The notes below the pieces were generated by a model that made no database searches, was not told the DNA's origin, and saw only the letters and a program-made list of their open reading frames with translations. From Candidatus Nitrosopumilus sp. (GTDB lineage Archaea > Thermoproteota > Nitrososphaeria > Nitrososphaerales > Nitrosopumilaceae), in the NCBI GenBank assembly GCA_011055585.1, contig DRGT01000099.1, positions 1 through 14,214 of the forward strand: DNA of 14,214 bases, in the 5' to 3' direction. This document shows, one piece after another, positions 1-6,791 of this stretch (position 1 is its first letter; each line of letters opens with the position of its first letter). A program made the position numbers and the translations under genes.

Positions 1-1874
1 AAAGTATACCAAAAGAAGCAAATGTTACAAAAATAGAATACGAAGGACCACGAATTGCACTTTACACTAATACTCCAAGATATCTAATGGAGAACAATGA
101 AATTATTTCAAATCTTGTAAATGTAATTAAAAAAAGAATTGTAGTAAGAACGGATGAATCCATTAGAAAATCAGAAGAAGAAGCAAGACAAATTCTCACA
201 CAACTAATTCCCAAAGAGGCTGATCTTCAAAGTACATTTTTTGATACAGCTACAGGTGAAGTCTCTCTGGAAGCAAAAAGACCATGGCTTCTCCATAGAA
301 ATGCGCAAGAATTCAATCATCCTGAAGTAACCGAAAAAATTGGCTGGAAATTAAGGATTAGAAAAGCAACAACAAATCCTTCTAGTACTATTCAGACAAT
401 AAATTACAATCTAAAAATCTCATCAGCCGACAGAAGTAAACAACTGAAACAGATTGGCGATGAAATCTTTAGGCCAAGATTAACCCAAAAATCTGAAGTT
501 TCATTATTTACTCTTGGAGGATTTGGTCAAGTAGGCCGTTCCTGCATGCTTTTGACCACTTCAGAAAGCAAAATTTTGATTGATTGTGGAATTAATCCTG
601 GAGCACGAACTCCTTCAGAATCTTTTCCTAGATTAGATTGGATAAACATTACACTTGATAATCTTGATGCAGTGGTAATTGGTCATGCACATCTTGATCA
701 CACCGGATTTTTGCCAGTTTTGTGCAAATATGGTTACAAAGGTCCTATCTATTGTACAGAACCAACACTTCCAATGATGAATCTGATTCAGCTTGACGCA
801 ATCAAAGTTGCATCTGCACAAGGTAGAACTCCAATGTATTCAGACAGAGACGTTAAACAAATTATGAAACAAGCAATCACCCTTCCTTATGGAACAGTAA
901 CTGATATTTCTCCTGACATTAAACTTGTTTTGGCAAATGCGGGCCACATTCTTGGTTCTGCCCTTTGTCATTTTCACATAGGAAACGGTGATCATAATTT
1001 TGTATACTCTGGTGACATAAAGTTTGCAAAAAGTATTCTATTTGAGTCAGCAAGTTGGAATTTCCCAAGAGTTGAAACTCTCCTAATTGAGAGTACTTAT
1101 GGTGCAAAAGAAGACATTCAGCCTTCAAGGCAGGAAGTAGAATCTGCCTTCATCAATGCCATAAACAATACTTTGACTGACGGAGGTAAGATCTTAATTC
1201 CTATTCCTGCCGTGGGTCGTGCACAAGAAATCATGATGGTTATAGATCATTATATGAAATCGGGTGAAATGGTTGAAGCGTCAGTATTTACAGAGGGTAT
1301 GATTTCTGAAGCATCTTCAATACACGAAGCTTATCCTGAATATCTTGCAAGAGAACTACGACAGAAAATTTTAGAAACTGATGATAACCCATTTGATTCT
1401 GAATACTTTACAAACATTGAACATCCTGATGCAAGAGAAGAACCTCTTCGTGACGGATCACCTTGCATAATTTTGGCTACATCTGGAATGTTAGAGGGTG
1501 GTCCTGTTCTAGAATATCTCAAAAACATTGCTCCTGATAAAAAGAACAAGATCTTGTTTGTATCATACCAAGTAAATGGTACACTTGGAAGACGAGTACT
1601 TGATGGCTCAAAACAAGTATCGTTGATGGGTAAAGAGGGAAAAGTACAAGTTGTAAACATTAACTGTGGCATTGAAAAGCTTGATGGATTTAGTGGTCAC
1701 AGTGATTATAACCAATTAATTTCATTTGTACACAAACTTAGACCAAAACTTCGTCGAGTTCTTGTTAATCACGGAGAGAGAAGAAAATCAGAAAATCTCT
1801 CAATGTCAATTAGAAGAATGTTTAGAGTAGCTTCTCATTATCCACAAATACAAGAAGCAATAAAACTATTTTAG
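1..1874 (+). CDS. fttA: Transcription termination nuclease FttA/aCPSF1 (5' partial)
   Basis: This is a KH-domain beta-CASP metallo-beta-lactamase ribonuclease, the archaeal CPSF73 relative that cuts nascent RNA after U-rich tracts and ends transcription. The frame is open from base 3 (reads SIPKEANVTKIEYEG), so the ATG at 87 is internal and the start lies upstream of the window. The visible part ends the N-terminal KH region (VVRTDESIRKSEEEAR), followed by the metallo-beta-lactamase core with HAHLDH at about 684-701, the beta-CASP insert (IPIPAVGRAQE, LATSGMLEGGP), then GFSGHSD near 1690-1705 and NHGE near 1768-1779, which carry the later catalytic histidines. All catalytic motifs I can check are intact. 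The stop overlaps the convergent SepF-like gene by 9 bp. The family call is very secure; the role comes from studied archaeal homologues. Confidence 0.95.
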   Translation, partial: SIPKEANVTKIEYEGPRIALYTNTPRYLMENNEIISNLVNVIKKRIVVRTDESIRKSEEEARQILTQLIPKEADLQSTFFDTATGEVSLEAKRPWLLHRNAQEFNHPEVTEKIGWKLRIRKATTNPSSTIQTINYNLKISSADRSKQLKQIGDEIFRPRLTQKSEVSLFTLGGFGQVGRSCMLLTTSESKILIDCGINPGARTPSESFPRLDWINITLDNLDAVVIGHAHLDHTGFLPVLCKYGYKGPIYCTEPTLPMMNLIQLDAIKVASAQGRTPMYSDRDVKQIMKQAITLPYGTVTDISPDIKLVLANAGHILGSALCHFHIGNGDHNFVYSGDIKFAKSILFESASWNFPRVETLLIESTYGAKEDIQPSRQEVESAFINAINNTLTDGGKILIPIPAVGRAQEIMMVIDHYMKSGEMVEASVFTEGMISEASSIHEAYPEYLARELRQKILETDDNPFDSEYFTNIEHPDAREEPLRDGSPCIILATSGMLEGGPVLEYLKNIAPDKKNKILFVSYQVNGTLGRRVLDGSKQVSLMGKEGKVQVVNINCGIEKLDGFSGHSDYNQLISFVHKLRPKLRRVLVNHGERRKSENLSMSIRRMFRVASHYPQIQEAIKLF

Positions 1875-2144
1875 ATCGTATTCTGGCTTCCAGATTTTTA
1901 CGTTAGAGGGTGCGACAATAATTCTTTCTTCACCTAATCTTGCAATATCTGCGCCAGAAGTTTTTGCAATTGAATAAAGCTCTTCAACTACTTTTCTTAG
2001 TTGGTCTACATCTTTTTGTGCAAGTGGAGTAACTCTAAGAATTAGAATCATGTTCTTTTTGATATCTTCTTTTATCGAATGAAGATCACTTGGGTCTCTG
2101 ATAGTTATTGCCTTCAGATAGATACTACTTTCTTGTTTTTGCAT
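1866..2144 (-). CDS. sepF: SepF-like (DUF552) protein
   Basis: This 92-residue protein matches the SepF/DUF552 fold. It has an N-terminal strand (YLKAITIRDPSDLHSI), a central basic helix and strand (KKNMILILRVTPL), a long helix, and the closing block GADIARLGEERIIVAPSNVKIW typical of SepF. In bacteria and many archaea SepF ties the FtsZ ring to the membrane through an N-terminal amphipathic helix plus linker; here only about seven residues precede the core, so that anchor appears to be missing. The gene lies 73 bp downstream of the thiolase-like gene on the same strand, and its 3' end overlaps the convergent fttA by 9 bp. An AATAAG element on the minus strand about 24 nt before the ATG could be its own promoter. 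The family is fairly secure; a division role in this lineage is inference. Confidence 0.75.
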   Translation of the reverse strand: MQKQESSIYLKAITIRDPSDLHSIKEDIKKNMILILRVTPLAQKDVDQLRKVVEELYSIAKTSGADIARLGEERIIVAPSNVKIWKPEYDLK

Positions 2145-2217
2145 CCTGTTGAGAAAAGCGATCTACTTATTCAAAAACTCTTCTTTGTTAGATGAAATAA
2201 CGAACCGAATTTTCAGG

Positions 2218-3237
2218 CTAAATTCTGAATTTTAGGTATGATGATTCTTGAGCACATTCTGCTTGAATCTCTTGTTTTTCATTGTTTTTTTGTGATAGAA
2301 CTATTTGTTTGGAATCATTTGGAGCATCAGAATAACGCAATGTTACTGACGATGCGAACCCTTTATAATTATCAGCCGTGCTTCCTCGCAACATCGAAGT
2401 TGGACCAACATGATCTTTAGCTTCTAGAATAATGTCATCAGGTAATGCAAGTAGTGTAATGTTTGAATTTTCTTCTTTGCTTCTTCCAACAATTAGCTTT
2501 GTATGTTCATCTAATCTGAAATGTCTTCCAACCTTGAGTAAATCAATATCATTGAACGTTGGAGTTTCAGTGTGATTAAAAAGATCAGAACATCTTTTAC
2601 CAAATGCTTTGTCAGTTAATAAACATCCGCCACCTGCATTTGGAGGATCAACAATACCAAACTCTTTTGCCATCTGTAATTGTATTTTTCTTGAACGACC
2701 TCTAATCATTCCAAGATCTTCTCTTTTTATTAAACCATTTTTTTCCGGATCTGTCTTTGGTAGCAAAGCTGCTGAAAGTGGTCTTACAATTTTTCCTTCA
2801 AGATTAGATTCTTTTTCAATTGTTTTTAGTGCAGGTCTATGTTGACTCATTGGTCTTTGTCCTACAACTTCACCAGAAATTATAAACTCTGCACCAATTT
2901 CTTCCATATGTTTTTTTGCTGCTTCAAACATCATTGCTCTGCAATCAATACATGGATTAAAACCAGCACCACGTCCATGCTTCGGATTCTTTAACATCTC
3001 AATGTATTCTTCACCCAGAAATACTGTCTTTAGTGGAACGTTTAGTGCCTCTGCTCTGTTTACAATATCAAAACCACAACCTTTACCACAATCAAAATCA
3101 CAAAATGGTGTTCTAAGTGCTAGTGCATGTACTTCAAATCCCTGCTTTTGCATCATTTTCACAGCTAGCTGGCTATCTAACCCTCCTGATAGTAATGCTA
3201 CCACTTTTTTCTTTGATGATTTTGTTTGTTCAGTCAT
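2218..3237 (-). CDS. PP-loop ATPase, tRNA thiolation (ThiI/MnmA-like)
   Basis: This 339-residue protein has the ATP-pyrophosphatase PP-loop SGGLDS at residues 17-22, so it should adenylate a substrate, most likely a tRNA uridine awaiting sulfur. Cysteines lie at 46, 50 and 54 (C-x3-C-x3-C), at 96 and 99 (NPCIDC), and at 205 (GGGCLLTD). A PC-x-x-C pair plus one distal Cys is the pattern that binds a [4Fe-4S] cluster in TtcA/TtuA-type thiolases. The C-terminal part (KVGRHFRLDEHTKLIVGR, then GPTSMLRGS) resembles the NFACT-R-like RNA-binding domain known to be fused to ThiI-like ATPases. The last 40 residues are polar and probably disordered. The ATG at 3237 has a TATA-like element about 26 nt upstream. 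The exact modified base (s4U8, s2U34 or other) cannot be told from sequence alone. Confidence 0.82.
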   Translation of the reverse strand: MTEQTKSSKKKVVALLSGGLDSQLAVKMMQKQGFEVHALALRTPFCDFDCGKGCGFDIVNRAEALNVPLKTVFLGEEYIEMLKNPKHGRGAGFNPCIDCRAMMFEAAKKHMEEIGAEFIISGEVVGQRPMSQHRPALKTIEKESNLEGKIVRPLSAALLPKTDPEKNGLIKREDLGMIRGRSRKIQLQMAKEFGIVDPPNAGGGCLLTDKAFGKRCSDLFNHTETPTFNDIDLLKVGRHFRLDEHTKLIVGRSKEENSNITLLALPDDIILEAKDHVGPTSMLRGSTADNYKGFASSVTLRYSDAPNDSKQIVLSQKNNEKQEIQAECAQESSYLKFRI

Positions 3238-3258
3238 TAATTCTCAAAGTTAATACTC

Positions 3259-3268
3259 TACTATACAA
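3259..3268. promoter_or_regulatory. Possible shared divergent TATA element
   Basis: The 58-bp gap between the two divergent start codons holds one clear TATA-like core, CTATAC (TATA at 3262-3265). It is about 26 nt from the minus-strand ATG at 3237 and about 32 nt from the plus-strand ATG at 3296, so it could place leaderless or near-leaderless starts in both directions. This rests on spacing only. Confidence 0.35.
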
Positions 3269-3295
3269 ACTTTGCAGCAGAAATAAATTAAGAAA

Positions 3296-4375
3296 ATGAA
3301 AATTTTGTGTATGAAACAACGTCGATCAAAACTATTGAAATTTGCAAAAAAAATCAATTGTGATACTTTGGTAACTTTTGAACCTGAAAATCTATTCTAT
3401 ATAACCGGTTTTTGGGGCGAAGCCATAGGAATTCTAGAAAAAAATGGTAAAACAACAATTATTGCACCTGAATTAGAGGTTGGAAGAGCAAAAGAAGAAT
3501 CAAAAAACTGTGATGTAATAACATCCGAAAGAGGAACTGGATTAATTTCTTCTCTTACAAAAAAAATTAAAGGAAAAAAAGTTTGCACTGATTGCCAGAA
3601 TTATCCTATAATGCTGTCTTTAAAAAAATCAGTTCGTGGAATAAAACACTCTACAGAACCATTTTACAATGCAAGAATTGTTAAAGATTCAAGCGAAATA
3701 GTTATTCTAAAAAAAGCTTCAAAAATTATTGATGAGATGTTTGAAATTTGTTCAAATAAAATAAAAAAAGGTCAAAAAGAATCAGAACTCCAAGCAATTT
3801 TAATGTCCTATGCTATTAGTAAAGAAATGTTTGATACAGGATATAAATCAACTTTGAATCCATTAATTATTGCTGGAGGACCAAATGGTGCGTTACCACA
3901 TTCACAAGTAACAAATAGAAAATTTTCAAACGGCGATCTTATTGTAGTTGATTTAACACTCCGATACAATGGATATGTATCTGATGGAACTAGAACATTT
4001 GGTTTAGGAAATATTTCTGAAAAGGCAAAAGAAGTATATGAAATTGTAAAAGAATCACAAAAACTAGGTCTCAGAGCTGTAAAACCTAATACTTCTTGTA
4101 AATTGATAGATAAGATATGTAGAGATTACATTAAGAAACAAAACTTTGGAAAATACTTTACTCATTCAACTGGTCATGGTATTGGACTTGAAGTACATGA
4201 ACAACCAAATATCTCATATCGTAGTACAACAAAACTTGAAAAAGACATGGCAATAACAGTTGAGCCTGGAATCTACATTCCAAAAAAATTTGGTGTAAGA
4301 ATTGAAGATTCCTTAATTGTAAAAGACAAACCAATCCTTTTACATAAATTTACAAAAGATCTAGTTATAGTATAA
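3296..4375 (+). CDS. pepQ: M24 metallopeptidase (Xaa-Pro peptidase-like)
   Basis: This cytoplasmic aminopeptidase P/prolidase-type enzyme has the pita-bread fold and probably removes or hydrolyses residues next to proline. Residues 1 to about 130 form a creatinase-like N-domain (TLVTFEPENLFYITGFWGEA). The C-domain carries all five dinuclear metal ligands: D219 (IVVDL), D230 (YVSDGTR), H294 (STGHGIG), E323 (TVEPG) and E337 (GVRIED). The length of 359 is normal for the family. A second in-frame ATG at 3311 (MKQRRSKLLKF) is an equally plausible start; neither has a Shine-Dalgarno motif. The gene stands alone between a divergent thiolase-like gene and a convergent small gene. The family is secure; dipeptidase versus aminopeptidase specificity is not determined. 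Confidence 0.9.
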   Translation: MKILCMKQRRSKLLKFAKKINCDTLVTFEPENLFYITGFWGEAIGILEKNGKTTIIAPELEVGRAKEESKNCDVITSERGTGLISSLTKKIKGKKVCTDCQNYPIMLSLKKSVRGIKHSTEPFYNARIVKDSSEIVILKKASKIIDEMFEICSNKIKKGQKESELQAILMSYAISKEMFDTGYKSTLNPLIIAGGPNGALPHSQVTNRKFSNGDLIVVDLTLRYNGYVSDGTRTFGLGNISEKAKEVYEIVKESQKLGLRAVKPNTSCKLIDKICRDYIKKQNFGKYFTHSTGHGIGLEVHEQPNISYRSTTKLEKDMAITVEPGIYIPKKFGVRIEDSLIVKDKPILLHKFTKDLVIV

Positions 4376-4389
4376 CAACTCAACAGTTT

Positions 4390-4599
4390 CTAATTACTTT
4401 CCACTTCTTCTAGAATTTTTTCTACTTCTATCCTGTGTTCTCTACAGTATAATCCTGAATCTTTACAACCTGGACAGTTCAAATACTTGATGAAATTAAT
4501 CAAATCTAAGCAGATTCTAAAATCATTCATTATAGATCTTTCTACTGAATTACATCTAGCATAACTCGAAAAAACGTGGCCATTTTTCTTAAATTTCAA
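4390..4599 (-). CDS. Small Cys-rich protein, unknown function
   Basis: I do not recognise this gene. As drawn it encodes 69 residues from a TTG codon. It has Cys at 16 and 30, and a C-terminal cluster C42-P-G-C45 and C52-R-E-H55 followed by an acidic helix (IEVEKILEEVES), so a small zinc-binding fold is plausible. The only in-frame ATG, at 4530, would give 46 residues that still keep the whole C-P-G-C and C-R-E-H part; I cannot decide between them. The start lies 11 bp from that of the divergent gene at 4611, and the 3' end is 14 bp from the convergent peptidase gene. The Cys/His cluster and the tidy fit between neighbours support coding. Confidence 0.55.
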   Translation of the reverse strand: MKFKKNGHVFSSYARCNSVERSIMNDFRICLDLINFIKYLNCPGCKDSGLYCREHRIEVEKILEEVESN

Positions 4600-4610
4600 A
4601 CCTAAATAAC

Positions 4611-4886
4611 ATGAAATTTCATTCCAAAATTAGAAGGATGGATAGCTGTGATACTAGGACTAGAGCATACAAAAATGGAAAAACATTTGATCAGTGCAAA
4701 GAACTTGCAGAAAAAATGAACTCTTTATTGCAACAACAGATAAACGATAAAGGTAAAGTTCTGTGGAGTGATCTTTTAGCAAAAGTAGATCATGATGAAC
4801 TTGTTTACAAACTCACTTTGAAATATCTACGACGTGATGGATTTGATATAGGAAACTCAAAAAATCCTGAAATTAAAAAATTTTAA
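4611..4886 (+). CDS. Small helical protein, unknown function
   Basis: I do not recognise this 91-residue protein. It begins with a basic, Cys-containing stretch (RRMDSCDTRTRAYKNGKTF). It continues as predicted helices (DQCKELAEKMNSLLQQQ and KVLWSDLLAKVDHDELVYKL) and ends in a basic tail (LTLKYLRRDGFDIGN). The size and charge pattern would suit a small winged-helix or RNA-binding protein, but no diagnostic motif is present. The ATG at 4638 (MDSC) is an alternative start that would remove nine residues and leave more room for a promoter. Its 3' end overlaps the convergent exported-protein gene by 4 bp. Confidence 0.6.
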   Translation: MKFHSKIRRMDSCDTRTRAYKNGKTFDQCKELAEKMNSLLQQQINDKGKVLWSDLLAKVDHDELVYKLTLKYLRRDGFDIGNSKNPEIKKF

Positions 4887-5491
4887 ACACGAATAATTCC
4901 GTTATTGATCAACCATTCAATACCAATTAAAAATTCATCATCAGTGATTTTATTGTCAACCCAATATCCAGCACTTGTTTTTATCCAACTTGGAATAGTT
5001 ATCGTAGATTCATCTTCTGAAGACTCTACATATGGTACATGAATGACACCATTTTGAATTAACCATTGAAACCCATTTACTAAATCAACATCCGAAGTAA
5101 ATCCGTCTACCCAATATCCAGTAGTAGTTTTTATCCATGAGGGGATAATCGCAGGTGTAGGATCATTAATTCCTGTTTTAGCTTCTTCCTTACTCTCTTG
5201 AATTTCTAATTCAATATAGTGTAAACTTCGCTCAAGAAGTTTTTGCATTCTATCCTCTCCTTCATAACTCCATAACGAATCTTCATACAAGCTTCCACAA
5301 ACTCTTGATTCAATTGAATAATGATGATTTTTTATGAACCACTGAATACCTAATTCTTCATACAGAGGATAAAATTGATGACAAAATTCTATATCATTCA
5401 TTGAAAATTCAAATTCAGCTGCAAAAACATTGGTTACATTTGGAAATAATAAAATTAATCCAAAAACAAATATTATTTTTATTAAAGTCAT
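4883..5491 (-). CDS. Exported protein, two-Cys module plus two GYW repeats
   Basis: This protein of 202 residues begins with a clear signal peptide (MTLIKIIFVFGLILLF, likely cut after NVFA), so it is exported or membrane associated. Residues about 37-83 form a module with C37, FYPLY, WFIKNH, C65 and LWSYEGEDR; the exported protein encoded at 7207-7896 has the same module. An acidic helix follows. Then come two 37-residue repeats starting IPSWIKT with GYWVD and ending WLIQNGVIHV or WLINNGIIRV. This repeat is common at the ends of exported thaumarchaeal proteins; its function is not known to me. I start at the ATG at 5491, not the TTG just before it. A TTTATC element lies about 31 nt upstream. 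The gene diverges from the TrmB-family regulator gene. Confidence 0.75.
   Translation of the reverse strand: MTLIKIIFVFGLILLFPNVTNVFAAEFEFSMNDIEFCHQFYPLYEELGIQWFIKNHHYSIESRVCGSLYEDSLWSYEGEDRMQKLLERSLHYIELEIQESKEEAKTGINDPTPAIIPSWIKTTTGYWVDGFTSDVDLVNGFQWLIQNGVIHVPYVESSEDESTITIPSWIKTSAGYWVDNKITDDEFLIGIEWLINNGIIRV
4886..5146 (-). repeat. Two 37-residue coding repeats (IPSWIKT..GYWVD)
   Basis: Within the exported protein, 5036-5146 and 4886-4996 encode two units of exactly 37 residues separated by 13 polar residues. Shared positions include IPSWIKT, GYWVD, a D/E-rich middle, W-L-I-x-N-G and a final I-x-V. The spacing and identities indicate a true domain duplication. Confidence 0.85.
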
Positions 5492-5653
5492 CAAATATTT
5501 TTCTAAAGAATCCTTACTTGATAAATTCTTCTACTAATTCATTAACAACTATTAGAAAAAATTACTAAAATTATGAAATTTTTAGTGTAAACCTCACTAG
5601 AATATTTCCATACCTCTCATATGATTAAATCACAAAATTTCTCAAATTTCTGT

Positions 5654-5671
5654 GTAATATGGAATTATTAC
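5654..5671. promoter_or_regulatory. Operator-like palindrome 1 (GTAATA-N6-TATTAC)
   Basis: The 18-bp sequence GTAATATGGAATTATTAC has perfect 6-bp arms around a 6-bp spacer. It lies 130 bp upstream of the TrmB-family regulator start and exactly 44 bp (about four helical turns) upstream of a second copy with the same arms. The size and symmetry fit a dimeric TrmB-type regulator, whose known Pyrococcus site TATCAC-N5-GTGATA is of the same kind. Confidence 0.65.
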
Positions 5672-5697
5672 ATTAACCAAAATTCGTGACTATTTTT

Positions 5698-5715
5698 GTA
5701 ATAACGCATTATTAC
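5698..5715. promoter_or_regulatory. Operator-like palindrome 2 (GTAATA-N6-TATTAC)
   Basis: The sequence GTAATAACGCATTATTAC repeats the arms of palindrome 1, with symmetry extended by TT and AA on the two sides to 8-bp arms. It ends about 16 bp before the centre of the likely TATA box of the regulator gene, so a bound protein would sit just upstream of the basal promoter. In TrmB-type regulation that position is linked to activation. Confidence 0.68.
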
Positions 5716-5725
5716 AATTGATCCC

Positions 5726-5736
5726 TTTTTAATACA
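5726..5736 (+). promoter_or_regulatory. Likely TATA box of the TrmB-family gene
   Basis: The element TTTTTAATACA is the best TATA-like match upstream of the regulator. It predicts a transcription start near 5757, which would leave a short leader of about 25 nt. That leader contains GGGAG at 5772-5776, seven bases before the TTG start. Confidence 0.45.
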
Positions 5737-5783
5737 AATTTTCATGTTTGGTTTTTAGACATGGTTAGTCTGGGAGTAAAAAG

Positions 5784-6629
5784 TTGACACAAGAACTGCA
5801 TGATCATCTCATAGAAAAAAACACCTCTATTATTAGCATCGGTGAATTAAGTTCTCAAATTTCAAATCTATTAGACTTAGAAGAATTAGATGCACAACTT
5901 TATCTTAACTTGTTAAGGATGGGTCCTGTTACTGCAAGTACATTAGCAAAAGAACTTAACATTGATAGAACAAAAGCTTACAGAACTATTGATAAGTTGT
6001 TACATCTCAAAATTGTTTCAACAACTTTTTCAAAACCAAAACTTTGTATTGCAAACAAACCAGAAGATGTTTTAAAAAATATTCTTGATATAAAACAATC
6101 TCAAGTAGAAAAAATTAGAAACGTAAAAGATTATCTGATTACAGCTATTAAAGAATCAATTCCAACAAATTGTAAAAGTAGTTTACCAAGCTTCCATATT
6201 ACACAAGGAACTGATCATATCTATTCTGAAGTTGAAAGATTATTAGAAAATGCTACAAGTACTGTCTACATTGCCACTACAATAAAAGACCTAGCAAAAA
6301 TGTATCACACAGATATTCCAGAAAAAATTAAAATCTGTGAAAGAAATGGAGGAAAAGTTTGTTTACTTACACACTTATCAGACAAAAATCATTTACCATT
6401 TGTTAAAAGATTTAGTGCAACTGAAACACGACTAGGTGATCTTAGTTCAAAGGGAAGAATGATTGTTGAACAAGGAAAACAAATGATAATGTCTGATGCT
6501 ATGTGGGAAGATTCTGATGCACAAAATGTTCAATATGATTATGCTATTTGCACAGACTCAAATGAAATAGTTAATAACATTTTCATGCTGTGTTCTTTCC
6601 TATGGAAGAATGGTAAATCTTTAAAATAA
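5784..6629 (+). CDS. TrmB-family transcriptional regulator
   Basis: This is a 281-residue TrmB-type regulator. Residues about 27-95 form a winged helix-turn-helix (YLNLLRMGPVTASTLAKELN, then IDRTKAYRTIDKLLHLKIV). A helical linker covers about 95-130, and the C-terminal effector domain covers 135-281 (SEVERLLENATSTVYIATTI and later WEDSDAQNVQYDYAICTDS), the layout of TrmB proteins that bind a sugar or other small ligand. The ligand cannot be read from sequence. I keep the TTG start because GGGAG lies seven bases upstream and no in-frame ATG precedes the HTH; the ATG at 5761 is out of frame and opens a tiny upstream ORF. Two GTAATA-N6-TATTAC palindromes in the upstream gap suggest autoregulation, and a related site after the gene suggests a neighbouring target. 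Confidence 0.88.
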   Translation: MTQELHDHLIEKNTSIISIGELSSQISNLLDLEELDAQLYLNLLRMGPVTASTLAKELNIDRTKAYRTIDKLLHLKIVSTTFSKPKLCIANKPEDVLKNILDIKQSQVEKIRNVKDYLITAIKESIPTNCKSSLPSFHITQGTDHIYSEVERLLENATSTVYIATTIKDLAKMYHTDIPEKIKICERNGGKVCLLTHLSDKNHLPFVKRFSATETRLGDLSSKGRMIVEQGKQMIMSDAMWEDSDAQNVQYDYAICTDSNEIVNNIFMLCSFLWKNGKSLK

Positions 6630-6659
6630 AAAAATTTTAATTTAAAAATTAATAAAATC

Positions 6660-6707
6660 TAAAAATAATTTTTTACATACAAACTTACCACTACAAAATT
6701 ATTTTTA
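6660..6707. repeat. AT-only inverted repeat after the regulator gene
   Basis: TAAAAATAATTTT at 6660-6672 and its exact reverse complement at 6695-6707 form 13-bp arms with a 22-base loop. It starts 31 bp after the regulator stop and might stabilise or end that transcript, but arms made only of A and T can arise by chance in such DNA. Confidence 0.35.
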
Positions 6708-6732
6708 AATAAAAATCACAGAAAATATCTTT

Positions 6733-6750
6733 GTCATATAACCATATGAC
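6733..6750. promoter_or_regulatory. Operator-like palindrome 3 (GTCATA-N6-TATGAC)
   Basis: GTCATATAACCATATGAC has the same 6-6-6 layout as palindromes 1 and 2 with one symmetric base change per arm. Together with its flanks (6726-6758) it agrees with the region around palindrome 2 (5691-5723) at 24 of 33 positions, including the run ACAATTGA right after the palindrome. It ends about 16 bp before the centre of a TATA-like box, the same distance as at palindrome 2. Confidence 0.62.
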
Positions 6751-6762
6751 AATTGAACATCA

Positions 6763-6770
6763 TTAAATAA
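6763..6770 (+). promoter_or_regulatory. TATA-like box TTAAATAA before tiny ORF
   Basis: TTAAATAA centred at about 6766 predicts a transcription start near 6792. It follows palindrome 3 closely. The same octamer, on the other strand, precedes the 29-codon ORF that converges on this transcript. Confidence 0.5.
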
Positions 6771-6791
6771 CATACATTGTAAAACGTTGCA

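Noticed and set aside
87..89. ATG at 87 as the start of the fttA gene
   Set aside because: The same frame is open back to base 3 and reads family-typical KH-domain sequence, so the gene begins outside the window.
1331..1672. 113-codon minus-strand frame inside fttA
   Set aside because: It lies wholly within a gene with intact catalytic motifs on the other strand and has no domain pattern of its own.
2609..3253. Plus-strand frames of 78-83 codons inside the PP-loop gene
   Set aside because: They are serine and proline rich shadows of a gene with a clear PP-loop and conserved cysteines.
5492..5494. TTG as the start of the exported repeat protein
   Set aside because: An ATG follows at once and gives the same signal peptide, so the ATG at 5491 is preferred.
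5564..5586. ACTAAAA / TTTTAGT inverted repeat upstream of the exported protein gene
   Set aside because: Short AT-rich arms of this kind are expected by chance here, and they do not match the GTAATA operator pattern.
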